Positions 1 through 9,563 of a DNA stretch of 64,000 bases are shown one piece after another. Position 1 is the stretch's first letter. Each line of letters opens with the position of its first letter. Source of the DNA: Alphaproteobacteria bacterium (GTDB taxonomy: Bacteria > Pseudomonadota > Alphaproteobacteria > Rhodospirillales > WMHbin7); NCBI GenBank assembly GCA_015231795.1, contig JADGAX010000004.1, positions 21,001-85,000 of the forward strand. The letters run 5' to 3'. The notes below the pieces were generated by a model. That model saw nothing but the letters and a program-made list of their open reading frames with translations, was not told the DNA's origin and made no database searches. The position numbers and the translations under genes are program-made.

Positions 1-927
1 CAGGCGAACCGGAAGACCGGTCTGCGCCAGATGCGCCGCCACCCTGGAAGCGTCTTCTTGCGGGGAAAGGCCCAAACGCGCCGACAGATCGAAGGCCAGC
101 AACATGCCCAGCGCCACCGCCTCGCCATGCAGCATCCGTCCGTCATAGCCCAGTTCGGCTTCAAAGGCGTGGCCGAATGTGTGGCCAAGATTAAGCAGGG
201 CGCGCAGGCCCGATTCCCGTTCGTCTTGGCCGACGATTCTGGCCTTGGCGGCGCATGAGGTCAGCACCGCCTGCAAGATGGCGTCGGGCTTCAGAGCAAG
301 CACGTCGCGATGACTTTGTTCCAGCCATTCGAAGAAGGTGGGATCGTCGATCAGCCCGTATTTCATCACTTCGGCGTAACCGGCCCGCAATTCGCGCCCC
401 GGCAGGGTGGCAAGGGCCAGGGTATCGGCCAGCACCAGCCTGGGCTGATAAAAGGCGCCCACCAGATTCTTGCCGCGCTTGGTGTTGATGCCGGTCTTGC
501 CGCCCACGGAACTATCGACCTGCGACAAAAGCGTGGTGGGAATTTGAACGAAGGGAACGCCGCGCAACAGAATGGCGGCAGCGAAACCCACCAGATCGCC
601 GATGACGCCGCCGCCAAGGGCCACCAGGGTCGTCGAACGTTCCACCCTGGCGGCCAGCAGAACGTCGATCAGGCTTTCCAGATGCGCGAAATCCTTGGTC
701 GCCTCGCCCGCGGGCAAAACGTGCGACGCATGTTCGATGCCCGATTTTGTCAGCGAGTCTTCCAGCCGCTTCAGATACAAGGGGGCGACATTCGCGTCGG
801 TCACGATGAAAACGCGCTTGCGGTCCAGAACCGGCAACATCCGTTCGCCCGCCTGTTCGATCAATCCCGGCCCGGCCAGGATGTCGTAAGATCGCTCGCC
901 CAGATCGACCTGAAGTTTGCTGGTCAT
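1..927 (-). CDS. aroB: 3-dehydroquinate synthase (AroB), 3' end cut off by the window
   Basis: Cytoplasmic enzyme of the shikimate pathway that converts DAHP to 3-dehydroquinate with NAD and a divalent metal. About 309 N-terminal residues are visible, starting MTSKLQVDLGERSYDIL. The NAD/glycine-rich segment GGGVIGDLVGF, the VDSSVGGKTGIN motif and the metal-ligand region HTFGHAFE followed by HGEAVALGM are all present. The last roughly 60 residues lie outside the window. The ATG overlaps the stop of aroK (ATGA), so the two genes are translationally coupled and encode two steps of the same pathway. The frame runs off the window edge without a stop. Confidence 0.95.
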   Translation of the reverse strand, partial: MTSKLQVDLGERSYDILAGPGLIEQAGERMLPVLDRKRVFIVTDANVAPLYLKRLEDSLTKSGIEHASHVLPAGEATKDFAHLESLIDVLLAARVERSTTLVALGGGVIGDLVGFAAAILLRGVPFVQIPTTLLSQVDSSVGGKTGINTKRGKNLVGAFYQPRLVLADTLALATLPGRELRAGYAEVMKYGLIDDPTFFEWLEQSHRDVLALKPDAILQAVLTSCAAKARIVGQDERESGLRALLNLGHTFGHAFEAELGYDGRMLHGEAVALGMLLAFDLSARLGLSPQEDASRVAAHLAQTGLPVRL

Positions 928-1499
928 GCCGCCTCTCCCTTGCGGGCCGCGAACGTCTCAAGCGCCCTTAGCACCGTTTCGCATGTCGTCTCGGGCGGAT
1001 CGAAGCCGCTTTCCACCGTGATGTCCGCCTGGGCGTAAACCGGGTAACGCAGCTCCATCAGCCGGGCCAGCGTCTCCGACGGATCGCCCTCGTTCAGCAA
1101 CGGGCGGTGCGTGCGCCCCTTGGTCCTGGACACCAGAACCTCAAGCGACGCTTTCAGCCACACGGAAAGGCCGCGCGCCTTGATTTCGGCCTGCGTTCCC
1201 TCGTCCATGAAGGCGCCGCCGCCCGCCGCGATCACCTGCACCGGACCAGCCAGCAGGCGCGTCATCACCTTGCGCTCGCCTTCCCGAAAGGCCGGTTCGC
1301 CGTATTTCACGAAATAATCGGCCACAGAGCAGCCCGCCGCTTTTTCGATCTCGGCGTCGGCATCGACGAAAGGCAGGCCAAGCCGGTCGGCCAGCAGGCG
1401 TCCCACCTTGCTTTTCCCGGCCCCCATCAGCCCCACCAGCACCAAAGAGCGGCTGGGAATCATCCGGGGCGAATCGTCCTTGGTCGTTGAACCGTTCAT
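924..1499 (-). CDS. aroK: Shikimate kinase
   Basis: Phosphorylates shikimate at the 3-OH using ATP, in the cytoplasm. The Walker A motif GLMGAGKS lies near residue 20, the shikimate-binding DADAEIE follows, then the GGGAF motif and the lid RTHRPLL with its arginine. The frame stays open upstream to 1736, but homology begins near SRSLVLVGLMG. The ATG at 1499 (MNGSTTKDD) gives 191 aa, a normal length, and leaves a promoter-sized gap to the divergent gene at 1615. It overlaps aroB by 4 bases. A later start at MIPSRS is also possible. Confidence 0.93.
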   Translation of the reverse strand: MNGSTTKDDSPRMIPSRSLVLVGLMGAGKSKVGRLLADRLGLPFVDADAEIEKAAGCSVADYFVKYGEPAFREGERKVMTRLLAGPVQVIAAGGGAFMDEGTQAEIKARGLSVWLKASLEVLVSRTKGRTHRPLLNEGDPSETLARLMELRYPVYAQADITVESGFDPPETTCETVLRALETFAARKGEAA

Positions 1500-1614
1500 G
1501 AGCCGCCGATACACTGCCACATCATCGCCATGATGATCCGTTATCCGGACCACAGGGCTTGGCCTGGGTTGTACCCCGCGCCGGTCCATCCTGTCCATCG
1601 CAGCCCGAGGAAAT

Positions 1615-1755
1615 ATGAAGACGCTCTCTCGAATACTGGCCTTCCTATTGCTGGCCGCCATCGGCGGCGGCGTGGTCTTTCTGGCCACCTGGGACATGCC
1701 CCCCCCCACCGCCAAGGTCGAAAAGGTGATCCCCAATGAGCGCTTCCAGAAATAA
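1615..1755 (+). CDS. 46-aa single-span membrane peptide
   Basis: A short ORF starting MKTLSRILAFLLLAAIGGGVVF and ending NERFQK. It has a lysine/arginine N-terminus, one strong hydrophobic helix (about residues 5-24) and a short polar tail. An AGGA Shine-Dalgarno sits just before the ATG. Its last 20 bases overlap the start of the large exported protein at 1736 in another frame, which suggests translational coupling and a shared role at the membrane. The function is unknown. It could instead be a leader peptide for the next gene. Confidence 0.6.
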   Translation: MKTLSRILAFLLLAAIGGGVVFLATWDMPPPTAKVEKVIPNERFQK

Positions 1756-3493
1756 ATTCATCCCATTGATGTTGCTGGCGTTTCTGGCAACACCCGCGAG
1801 TCGCGCCTGGGGCGAGGCGGCCGAGACGGTCTCCGAGAACAAGGAAACCGACGTCATCATCCCCGAACCGGTCCAGGAAATCGGCGGCGTATCGGGGGCC
1901 AGACGCGACATCGGCGGCGTCCAGTCCCAGGAACTACTGCCGGTCAGCCAGGAAACGGTGGGCACGCTCGACGAGGCCCATGGCGGGCTATCGATCGACA
2001 TGTGGAAGGGAACGCCCCGGGAAGTGGTGGAAACCTTTTTGCCGCAACTGGCCTCTGGCCCCGGAGCGCGAACGCCTTACGATCTGCAGCGCCGCTTCCT
2101 GCTGACCTCGGCGGAAGTGCCCCAGGGCTTGCCCGGCCTGGGCGAGAAGGACACCGCTTCCTTGCTGATCCGCCGGGTCGAGCGGCTTTACGCCATGGCG
2201 GCCTGGGACGACGCCAGACGCATGCTGGCCCTGCTGCCCGAGAAGCTGCGCGCCGAATCGCTGATCCGTTACGAAGTGGAGGCCCTGTTTCTCGCCCATG
2301 ACGACCAGCAGGCCTGCGAACGGGCGAAACCCCATCTTGGCGCGGGCGACGACCGTTTCTGGACCAAGGCCGCCGTGGTCTGCGCCTTGATCGAAGAAGA
2401 CAAGGCGCATGCCGGCATGGCGCTCGACATGATGCGCGAGGAAAAGATCGCCGATCCCTTCTTTACCGCCCAGGCAGAATCGATGCTGGGCGTCAAGATC
2501 AAGAAGTTTCCGCCCCTGGAAGACCCAGGCGCGATTCATTTGACGCTGTTGCGCGTAGCCAAAAAGCCCCTGCCCGACGGCATGGCCGACAAGCTGACCG
2601 CCCCGTCGCTACTGAGGGGCATCGCGTCCTGGACGGAATTCAACGCGGAAAGCCGGATGGCGGCGGCCCGCAAGGCCGAAGCCGCCGGGGCCGTCTCGAC
2701 CGACGAACTGCGAAGCTTGTACGACGCCGCCGACTTCTCGGAAAAGGAACTGAGCGGCGACGAGAAAGAAATCATGAAGCAGAAGGGAGAGCGGCGCGCC
2801 GCCCTTCTTTACCGCTTGGCCAAGCGTCAAGACAGCGTCGAGGCCAGGGCGGAGCGGATCGCCAAGAATCTGGGCGGCGCCGGTTCCGGCAATGGCCTTC
2901 TGGCCGCCATGCGCCTGCATGCGCCGCTGGTCGAGGAGATTCCCCCCGGTTCGACCATGGCTTGGTTCGCGCCCAGCGCGGTGCGCATTCTTCTGGCGGC
3001 GGGCAAGGAGGACAAGGCCAAGGAATGGGTCCCCTTCGCCAAGCCGCAGGGCGAGGTTCAGAACAAGGCGGGAGAAGCGCTGTTGCTGCCCATCTTGCGC
3101 CTGATGGACGCCGTTCCGGCTTTGGAACAGGCGCATCTGGAAAATTGGCGCGAAGCTGGCAAGGACATGCCGTCAGGCCGGGCCGCCTTGCTGTTCGGCC
3201 TGCTTGAAGCGCTGGGCGATCCGGTGCCCGCGCAACTCTGGCTGACTGAATCGTCCGCCAAGGCGGAGGCCGCCAACATTCCCCCCGCCATCTGGCATGG
3301 GCTGAAACAGGCCGCCGAGAACAAGTCGTCCGGTCAGGCGGCGCTTTATTCGTTGCTGGCCCTGGACGCCGAAGGCGTGGGCGGCGCCAGCCCAATCGTT
3401 TTGCAAGAAGTCGTGCGCACCTTGAAGGCCGGGGGGCTTGAGAAGGATGCCAGGGCTTTGGCGTTGGAAGCGGCCATCGCGGCGGGCATCTGA
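1736..3493 (+). CDS. Exported helical-repeat protein of unknown function
   Basis: 585 aa. The N-terminus MSASRNKFIPLMLLAFLATPASRAWG is a signal peptide. The rest is rich in Ala, Leu, Glu and Lys, with short helical pairs such as ERLYAMAAWDDARRMLALLPE that look like TPR/SEL-type repeats, so a periplasmic scaffold is the likeliest structure. No catalytic motif is recognised. It overlaps the 46-aa membrane peptide upstream, and its stop abuts the TTG start of the Xer recombinase, so the three are probably co-transcribed. The link to the recombinase may be only positional. Confidence 0.75.
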   Translation: MSASRNKFIPLMLLAFLATPASRAWGEAAETVSENKETDVIIPEPVQEIGGVSGARRDIGGVQSQELLPVSQETVGTLDEAHGGLSIDMWKGTPREVVETFLPQLASGPGARTPYDLQRRFLLTSAEVPQGLPGLGEKDTASLLIRRVERLYAMAAWDDARRMLALLPEKLRAESLIRYEVEALFLAHDDQQACERAKPHLGAGDDRFWTKAAVVCALIEEDKAHAGMALDMMREEKIADPFFTAQAESMLGVKIKKFPPLEDPGAIHLTLLRVAKKPLPDGMADKLTAPSLLRGIASWTEFNAESRMAAARKAEAAGAVSTDELRSLYDAADFSEKELSGDEKEIMKQKGERRAALLYRLAKRQDSVEARAERIAKNLGGAGSGNGLLAAMRLHAPLVEEIPPGSTMAWFAPSAVRILLAAGKEDKAKEWVPFAKPQGEVQNKAGEALLLPILRLMDAVPALEQAHLENWREAGKDMPSGRAALLFGLLEALGDPVPAQLWLTESSAKAEAANIPPAIWHGLKQAAENKSSGQAALYSLLALDAEGVGGASPIVLQEVVRTLKAGGLEKDARALALEAAIAAGI

Positions 3494-4399
3494 TTGGATC
3501 GCTTCTGCGAGTCGTTTCTGGAAATGCTGGCCGCCGAGCGGGGGGCGGCGGCCAACACCCTGGCCGCCTATCGGCGCGATCTTCTGGAAGCCCAGGGATT
3601 TCTAAAGGCCAGGGACGTGGCGCTGGCAAGCGCCCAATCGTCCGACCTGCGGGCCTATCTGTCCAGCCTGAAGGATGCCGGATTGTCGGCGCGCACCCAG
3701 GCCAGACGCCTGTCCTGTCTGCGCCAATTTTTCCATTTCCTCTTCGCCGAACAAATCCGCCCCGACGACCCGTCGCTGGGGCTGGACAGCCCGAAGGCCG
3801 GGCGGCCCTTGCCGAAATATCTGTCCGAACGTCAGGTCAAGGCGTTGCTGGACGCCGCCCAGGCAAAGGCCAAGGACGGCCCGATGGGGGTTCGGCTTTG
3901 GTGTCTGGTCGAACTGCTTTACGCCAGCGGCATGCGGGTCTCGGAACTTGTCGGCCTGCCCTGGCATGCCGCGGCCCGCGATCAGGAAAGCCTGCTGATC
4001 AGCGGCAAGGGCGGCAAGGAACGTCTGGTTCCCCTGGGAGCGCCCGCCCGCGCCGCCCTGGACGCTTGGCGCAAGGAGCGCGGCGAGCTATTGGGCCGGG
4101 GCGACTCGCGTTGGCTGTTCCCCGGAACCGGCGCCAACGCCCTGGATCGCCAAACATTCTTTCATGAATTGAAGGCGCTGGCGCAGACTGCCGGTCTTTC
4201 GCCCGCCAAAGTGTCGCCCCACGTCTTGCGCCATTCCTTCGCCAGCCATCTGCTGGCCCACGGGGCCGATCTGCGCGCCGTACAGACGCTTTTGGGCCAT
4301 GCCGACATCGCCACCACCCAGATTTACACCCATGTTCTCGAGGATCGACTGAAAAATCTGGTGGTCACACACCATCCCTTGTCAAAGAAGCCTGGATAG
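3494..4399 (+). CDS. xerD: Tyrosine recombinase XerC/XerD family
   Basis: 301 aa, the usual size for chromosome-dimer-resolving Xer recombinases acting at dif with FtsK. An N-terminal SAM-like DNA-binding domain (residues 1-100) is followed by the catalytic domain. All catalytic residues are visible: Arg in ASGMRVSEL, Lys in [10 protein letters not shown], His and Arg in [12 protein letters not shown], His in LGHADI and the nucleophile Tyr in TTQIYTHV. The start is TTG, directly after the stop of the upstream gene. XerD is favoured over XerC by overall feel only. The context has no sign of phage or integron origin. Confidence 0.88.
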   Translation: MDRFCESFLEMLAAERGAAANTLAAYRRDLLEAQGFLKARDVALASAQSSDLRAYLSSLKDAGLSARTQARRLSCLRQFFHFLFAEQIRPDDPSLGLDSPKAGRPLPKYLSERQVKALLDAAQAKAKDGPMGVRLWCLVELLYASGMRVSELVGLPWHAAARDQESLLISGKGGKERLVPLGAPARAALDAWRKERGELLGRGDSRWLFPGTGANALDRQTFFHELKALAQTAGLSPAKVSPHVLRHSFASHLLAHGADLRAVQTLLGHADIATTQIYTHVLEDRLKNLVVTHHPLSKKPG

Positions 4400-4434
4400 C
4401 TACAATATCTGGTCTTTTTTATAGGGGAATTCTT

Positions 4435-5379
4435 ATGACCGTTACGCCGGAACAGAAGGCGGAAATCGCCAACGCCCGCGCACAGAGCGCCACCACGAGG
4501 CGAGTCACCTCGCCGGGCCTGGAAGAGATTCTCTACGAGGCCATCCCCATTCTGGATCACGGTTTCATCCGCGTCGTCGATTACATGGGCGACGACAGCT
4601 CGATCGTGCAGGCTGCCCGCGTCTCCTATGGACGCGGCACCAAGAAGGTCAGCGAGGACAAGGGGCTGATCGATTATCTGATCCGCCATCGCCACACCAC
4701 GCCCTTCGAGATGTGCGAGATCAAGTATCACGTCAAACTGCCCATCTTCGTGGCCCGCCAGTGGATCAGGCACCGTACCGCCAACGTGAACGAATATTCG
4801 GCCCGCTATTCGGTCATGGACCGCGAATTCTACATCCCGGCCCCCGAACAATTGGCCGCCCAATCGACGGAGAACCATCAGGGACGCGGCCAGGTGCTGA
4901 CCGGGGACGAAGCCGCCTATGTGCTGGACATTCTGAAAAAGGATGCCGAGCATAATTTCTCGTCCTATGAGGACATGCTGAATCAAGATTCCAGCGGCAA
5001 CAAGAAGGACGCGGCGCGCCAGGGGCTGGCCCGCGAACTGGCGCGGATGAATCTGACGCTGAACACCTATACCCAATGGTACTGGAAGATCGACCTGCAC
5101 AATCTGCTGCACTTTCTAAGCCTGCGCGCCGAAGGCCATGCCCAGTACGAAATCCGCGTCTATGCCGACGCCATGCTGGATACGGTGAAGCGCTGGGTGC
5201 CGCTGGCCCATGACGCATTCTTGCGCTACCGTATGGGCGGCACGCATCTGTCTTCGGGGGGATTGGAGGCGGTGAAAGCGCTGATCGCCGGACAGAAGCC
5301 CACGCGCGAGCAGTTCAATCTTTCGGCCCGCGAATGGCGCGAACTGATGGCGACGCTGGGGATGGAAAGCGGAGAATAA
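4435..5379 (+). CDS. thyX: FAD-dependent thymidylate synthase ThyX
   Basis: Methylates dUMP to dTMP using methylene-tetrahydrofolate with FAD and NADPH, replacing ThyA. 314 aa. The ThyX signature appears as [15 protein letters not shown] (about residues 104-118). The conserved stretch [33 protein letters not shown] follows, with the C-terminal substrate-binding region. The start MTVTPEQK has a GGGG-type ribosome site in 'aggggaattctt'. It ends at a strong bidirectional hairpin shared with rnfH. Confidence 0.96.
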   Translation: MTVTPEQKAEIANARAQSATTRRVTSPGLEEILYEAIPILDHGFIRVVDYMGDDSSIVQAARVSYGRGTKKVSEDKGLIDYLIRHRHTTPFEMCEIKYHVKLPIFVARQWIRHRTANVNEYSARYSVMDREFYIPAPEQLAAQSTENHQGRGQVLTGDEAAYVLDILKKDAEHNFSSYEDMLNQDSSGNKKDAARQGLARELARMNLTLNTYTQWYWKIDLHNLLHFLSLRAEGHAQYEIRVYADAMLDTVKRWVPLAHDAFLRYRMGGTHLSSGGLEAVKALIAGQKPTREQFNLSAREWRELMATLGMESGE

Positions 5380-5408
5380 AAAAGGCCGCCAAACCGGCGG
5401 CCTTTCTT
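5378..5408. terminator. Bidirectional terminator between thyX and rnfH
   Basis: A perfect 10-bp stem (5381-5390 with 5396-5405; GGCCGCC/GGCGGCC core) closed by a 5-base loop. An A-run on the left and a T-run on the right let it stop both the plus-strand thyX transcript and the minus-strand rnf operon. Confidence 0.9.
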
Positions 5409-5695
5409 CAACCTTCCGAAGCGGCTTCGCCGCCTGCCTTGGCCCTTCTCGGCACCGTTTTAGGATCGGCGGTCATGGGGCGATAGATTTCGACCCTGGC
5501 GCCCTCCTCGAGCACGGCTTCCAACGTCGAAGCCTTGCCGTAGATGCCCACCTTCTGCGTCGTCAGGTCGATCTCGGGAAACTGCTTCAAAATGCCCGAC
5601 TTCTCGATCGCATCCTTGACGCAGGCACCTTCCGGCATGTCCACGGTTAGCCAGACTTGCTTGGCGGGCGTGGCGTAAGCGACACCGACTTTCAT
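5408..5695 (-). CDS. rnfH: RnfH family protein (UPF0125)
   Basis: 95 aa with a ubiquitin-like beta-grasp fold expected from the family: MKVGVAYATPAKQVWLTVDMPEG, then KVGIYGK and GARVEIYRP. The role is unproven. It is often the last gene of rnf operons and also occurs beside the ratA toxin gene elsewhere. Here it closes the operon 15 bases after rnfE, which supports the Rnf assignment. The C-terminal 20 residues are charged and probably disordered. Confidence 0.9.
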   Translation of the reverse strand: MKVGVAYATPAKQVWLTVDMPEGACVKDAIEKSGILKQFPEIDLTTQKVGIYGKASTLEAVLEEGARVEIYRPMTADPKTVPRRAKAGGEAASEG

Positions 5696-5710
5696 CTCTC
5701 GTCTCTCCCC

Positions 5711-6385
5711 TTAACCGACGCTGTGCGCGCCGGCCATTTGAATCTGCTTGCCCATGGCCAAGTCCAACTTGCGTTTGAAGGCAATCAGCAGGCCGGTGGC
5801 CAGGAAGCCGCCCGGCGGCAAGATCATCATCAGAACGGCGGCGTCTTCCGGGAAGATGCGGGTTTCCAGGACCTTGAAGGCCGGACCCAGCAGCAGGTTG
5901 GCATCGGCGAACAGCGTGCCCGAACCCGAAATCTCGCGCATGGCGCCGATAATGGTCAGAGCCAGCGTGAAACCCGCGCCCATGAACAAACCATCCATAA
6001 AGGAGGGGAAGACCGGCTCGCGCGAGGCGAACACTTCCAGACGGCCCAGGGGCAGGCAGTTCGACACGATCAGCGGAATGAACAGACCCAGCACCTTGTA
6101 CAGTTCATGCATCCAGGCATTGCAGGTCAGATCGACCAGCGTGACCATGGCGGCCACGATCAGGATGTAGACGGGAATGCGGACTTCGTTGGTGATGTAG
6201 TTTCGAAACAGGGCGACGAAGAAGTTCGACGCCGCCATCACCAGCATGGTGGCCACCCCCATGCCGAAGCCGTTGGTGGCGCTGGTCGTCATCGCCATGG
6301 TCGGGCACATGCCCAGCAACTGGCACAGAACGCCGTTATTTTCCCACAAACCATCCTTGATGATGGTGCCGTATTTCGTGGACAT
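5711..6385 (-). CDS. rnfE: Rnf electron transport complex subunit E
   Basis: Integral membrane subunit of the ion-translocating ferredoxin:NAD oxidoreductase, paralogous to RnfA and NqrD/E. 224 aa from MSTKYGTIIKDGLWENN, with six hydrophobic segments. The conserved half-membrane cysteine regions are visible as LCQLLGMCPTMA and LIVSNCLPLGR; in the family these cysteines hold an Fe-S centre. The open frame extends 63 codons further upstream, but only as antisense-like sequence inside rnfG. The ATG at 6385 overlaps the rnfG stop by one base, which decides the start. Confidence 0.94.
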   Translation of the reverse strand: MSTKYGTIIKDGLWENNGVLCQLLGMCPTMAMTTSATNGFGMGVATMLVMAASNFFVALFRNYITNEVRIPVYILIVAAMVTLVDLTCNAWMHELYKVLGLFIPLIVSNCLPLGRLEVFASREPVFPSFMDGLFMGAGFTLALTIIGAMREISGSGTLFADANLLLGPAFKVLETRIFPEDAAVLMMILPPGGFLATGLLIAFKRKLDLAMGKQIQMAGAHSVG

Positions 6386-6996
6386 CAGCGAACCTCCAGC
6401 AATTGCGGCTTGTTGGCAGAGAAGAATTCCAGCCCCTTGCGGATGCCTGTAACCACCGCGCGCGGCGTGATGGTGGCGCCCGAGAACTGATCGAACTGGC
6501 CGCCGTCCTTTTTCACTTTCCACATATTGGGCGGCGGATTGTCGATCGACAGGCCGTTGAACTGCAAAATCCAAGGCCCCTTCTTGGGTTCGATCTTGTC
6601 GCCCAGGCCCGGCGTTTCCTTGTGCTGGACGGCGCGCACGCCCAGGATTTTGCCCTGGGGATCGACGCCCATGATGATCTTGATCTGTCCGGCATAGCCC
6701 TGGCCGTAGGTTTCATAGGCCACGCCGGTCACTTTGCCTTCTTTGGTGGCGCGGTAGATCTTGCGCTCCTTGCCGTCTTCGACCGGCACCATGAAAGTGT
6801 CCAGCGCCGGATTGTTGTCGTAGATCGCGGGCGGCAACACCTGAACCAGCGAATTTTGCAAATCCTCGATGCGCCGTTGCTTGATCGGCTCGTCGGTGAA
6901 CAGATCGGTGAAGGCCAGCAATGATCCGAAACCCGCGCTGAAGGCCGCCAGAATCATCGCATGAACGTAAGTCGGCTTGTTGCTGTTGTAGCTCAT
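6385..6996 (-). CDS. rnfG: Rnf electron transport complex subunit G (covalent FMN)
   Basis: 203 aa. One N-terminal membrane anchor (residues 12-30) is followed by a periplasmic FMN-binding domain. The flavinylation motif SGATITPRAVV near the C-terminus carries the threonine to which ApbE attaches FMN, matching the apbE gene at the head of this operon. GLGDKIEP and other family motifs are present. It overlaps rnfD by 4 bases. Confidence 0.95.
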   Translation of the reverse strand: MSYNSNKPTYVHAMILAAFSAGFGSLLAFTDLFTDEPIKQRRIEDLQNSLVQVLPPAIYDNNPALDTFMVPVEDGKERKIYRATKEGKVTGVAYETYGQGYAGQIKIIMGVDPQGKILGVRAVQHKETPGLGDKIEPKKGPWILQFNGLSIDNPPPNMWKVKKDGGQFDQFSGATITPRAVVTGIRKGLEFFSANKPQLLEVR

Positions 6997-8075
6997 TTGC
7001 CGTCTCCCTTCACCGATAACGGCTCGCCCTTGCTGTTGCGCCCGAACGTGCGCGGGCGGACATGGTGGTCGATCACCGGGGTCAGCGCGTTCATCAGCAG
7101 CACCGCGAAGGCGACGCCCTCAGGATAGCCCGCGAAGCAACGGATAACCCAAATCAGGAAACCGCAGCCCATGCCATAGACCAATTGCCCCTTTTTCGAG
7201 ATCGGCGAGGTGACATAATCGGTGGCGATGAAGAAGGCGCCCAGGAAGGTGGCTCCCGCCAACAGATGGAAGGTGCCGCTGGCGAAACGCTCGGGCATGG
7301 CCATGTGCGAAATCTGGGCGCAAACGAACAAGGTGCCCATCAGCCCGACCGGCGTGTGCCACGAAATGACGCCGCGCCAGATCAAGAACAGGCCGCCCAG
7401 CAGGATCAGGATGGCCGAGGTTTCGCCGAAGCTGCCGATATGCATGCCGGTGAGCATGCTGGTCAGGTCGAAGACCTGGGGCAGTGATTCGCTGACCGGA
7501 ACGCCCTTGGTCAATTCGGTCTTGATATGGCCCAGCGCCGAGGCGGCGCTGATGCTGTCCATGTTCGACAAGCCGCCGCCGAACACCATGCCCAGGCTGT
7601 CGATCAGGCCGGGAGCGCCTTCGGTGAACAAGGGCTTGGGCGGCACGAAGGCGGTCATCTGCACGGGGAAGGAAACCAGCAGGCCGACGCGTCCGACCAT
7701 CGCCGGATTGAAGACGTTCTGACCCAGGCCTCCATAAATATGCTTGGCCAGCACGATGGCCAGGAAAGCGCCCAGCACGCCGATCCACCAGGGCGTCCAG
7801 GGCGGCAGGCTCATGGCCAGAAGCCAGCCGGTCAGCGTCGCCGAACCGTCGAGAAGGGCTGGCTTGACCGGACGGTCCTGCCAAGCCAGACATCCGGCTT
7901 CGAAGGCGATGCAAGCGCCCACGGTGATCAGGAACATCAGAAGCGCGGGCCAGCCGAACAGCCAGACATTGAACAAAGTGGCGGGCAAAAGCGCTACCAG
8001 CACCGTCGACATGGTCTTGGAAACGCTGGACTGAGCGTGTCCGAAGGGTCCGCTTTTTTCGATCATGACACTCAT
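6993..8075 (-). CDS. rnfD: Rnf electron transport complex subunit D (covalent FMN)
   Basis: 360-aa polytopic membrane protein, homologous to NqrB. The covalent flavin site is visible as DGSATLTGWLLAMSLPP near residue 105, with the threonine as likely acceptor for ApbE. Several membrane spans follow, including the typical FNPAMVGRVGLLVSFP and a C-terminal PEGVAFAVLLMNALTPVIDHH. It overlaps rnfC (4 bases) and rnfG (4 bases), so translation is coupled along the operon. Confidence 0.95.
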   Translation of the reverse strand: MSVMIEKSGPFGHAQSSVSKTMSTVLVALLPATLFNVWLFGWPALLMFLITVGACIAFEAGCLAWQDRPVKPALLDGSATLTGWLLAMSLPPWTPWWIGVLGAFLAIVLAKHIYGGLGQNVFNPAMVGRVGLLVSFPVQMTAFVPPKPLFTEGAPGLIDSLGMVFGGGLSNMDSISAASALGHIKTELTKGVPVSESLPQVFDLTSMLTGMHIGSFGETSAILILLGGLFLIWRGVISWHTPVGLMGTLFVCAQISHMAMPERFASGTFHLLAGATFLGAFFIATDYVTSPISKKGQLVYGMGCGFLIWVIRCFAGYPEGVAFAVLLMNALTPVIDHHVRPRTFGRNSKGEPLSVKGDGK

Positions 8076-9562
8076 GCGCCGGGCCTGTTGTCAGCGGTTG
8101 AAGTGGATGCGGCTTCGGCTGCCGCTTTCTTGGCGGCGGCAGCGGCGGCGGCGGCGGCTTTCTTGGCGGCGGCGGCCTTTTCCAGACGTTCGTTTCTGGC
8201 CTCGGCCAGATGCTTCACGCGGTCAAGCCTGCGCTTCTCGCGGTCTTGCGCGTTCAGCATCCCCTTGGCGTAGTTGAAATAATGCACCAGGGGAATGTGC
8301 GACGGGCAGATATAGGAGCAACTGCCGCAGGACACGCAATCCATCACGCCCAGATGCGCCGCCTGATCCAGATGATCCTTGCGGATGACGGCGGCCATTT
8401 CGACCGGCACCAGGCCGCAGGGGCAAATGGTGACGCAGGTGCCGCAGCGGATGCAGGGGCTGGCAGGCTGCTCGTTCACTTCCGAAGAGGTCAGCGCCAG
8501 AATGCCCGACATGCCCTTGACCAACGGCACATCAAGGCCCGGAAGCGGCTGGCCCATCATCGGCCCGCCATTCACGAAGCGCTTGGCGTCCTTGGCCAGG
8601 CCGCCGCAAAAGGCGACCAGTTCGGACAATTTGGTGCCGATCAGCGCCTCGATGTTCTTGGGGTCCTGCACGGCGCCGCCCGAAACGGTGACCACGCGCG
8701 ACAAAAGCGGCTTGCCCTCGCGCACCGCCTTGTGCACGGCGCGGGCCGTCATCACATTGTGCACCACCACGCCCAGATCGGCGGTCAGCTTGCGGGCGGG
8801 CGTTTCCAGGCCGGTGATGGCCTGCGTCAAATGACGCTCGGACCCCATCGGATACTGAACCGGCACGCCGATGACCTCGATGTTCGAGAACGGCTTGGCG
8901 GCGTCGCGCATGATGCGCTGGGCCTCGGGCTTGTTGTCTTCGATGGCGATCACGATGCGCCCAGCGCTCAGCGTGTGGGCCATGATGCGCGCACCGTCCA
9001 AAACCTCGGCGGCGAATTCGCGCATCACGCGGTCGTCGCAGGTCAGGTAGGGTTCGCATTCGGCGCCGTTGAGCAGCAAGGTGTGAATCTTGAGCTGCGC
9101 GCCGAGATTGAGCTTTACCGGGGTGGGGAAGGCAGCGCCACCCAAGCCCACGATGCCCGCCCAAGCCACGCGGGCGCGGATCTCATCGGGCGAAACCGCG
9201 AAAGGATCGGCAATGGGGGGGGGAAGGTCGCTTGCCCATTCGTCCTTGCCGTCGGCCTTAAGAACGATGGTCAATTGCGGCAGGCCCGACGGATGGGGCG
9301 CCGTGATCTCCGAGACGGACTCGATGGTTCCCGACGTGGGCGCATGGCTGGGGGCGGACACAGCGCCCTGTCCCTTGGCCAGCATCTGACCTTTCTTGAC
9401 CAGATCGCCAGCCTGCACCACCGCCTCGGCGGGAGCGCCGATATGCTGCTGCAAGGGAATGTACAGCATGGCAGGCAATGGGAAGGAAACGATCGCTTTG
9501 TCGGCCGTGCGTTCCTTGCGGTATTCGGGATGAATGCCGCCGCGAATGGGAAACAGTTTCAT
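8072..9562 (-). CDS. rnfC: Rnf electron transport complex subunit C (NADH/FMN and Fe-S)
   Basis: 496 aa. Peripheral subunit carrying the NADH and FMN site (related to NqrF/NuoF; GLGGAAFPTPVKL region) and two [4Fe-4S] clusters in CIRCGTCVTICPCGLVP and CVSCGSCSYICPSHIPL (residues about 370-430). The last 70 residues are a charged helix ending in an extreme Ala/Lys tract (AAAAKKAAAAAAAAAKKAAA). Such low-complexity tails are known in RnfC. The start MKLFPIRGGIHPEYRKE is the family N-terminus. Confidence 0.95.
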   Translation of the reverse strand: MKLFPIRGGIHPEYRKERTADKAIVSFPLPAMLYIPLQQHIGAPAEAVVQAGDLVKKGQMLAKGQGAVSAPSHAPTSGTIESVSEITAPHPSGLPQLTIVLKADGKDEWASDLPPPIADPFAVSPDEIRARVAWAGIVGLGGAAFPTPVKLNLGAQLKIHTLLLNGAECEPYLTCDDRVMREFAAEVLDGARIMAHTLSAGRIVIAIEDNKPEAQRIMRDAAKPFSNIEVIGVPVQYPMGSERHLTQAITGLETPARKLTADLGVVVHNVMTARAVHKAVREGKPLLSRVVTVSGGAVQDPKNIEALIGTKLSELVAFCGGLAKDAKRFVNGGPMMGQPLPGLDVPLVKGMSGILALTSSEVNEQPASPCIRCGTCVTICPCGLVPVEMAAVIRKDHLDQAAHLGVMDCVSCGSCSYICPSHIPLVHYFNYAKGMLNAQDREKRRLDRVKHLAEARNERLEKAAAAKKAAAAAAAAAKKAAAEAASTSTADNRPGA

Positions 9563-9563
9563 C

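Noticed and set aside
310..1038. 242-codon plus-strand frame over aroB
   Set aside because: It is antisense to a clear AroB reading frame; the translation is low-complexity and has no domain signature.
8090..8200. GCN-rich tract resembling a tandem repeat
   Set aside because: It encodes the Ala/Lys-rich RnfC tail and has no regular unit; not a CRISPR or satellite.
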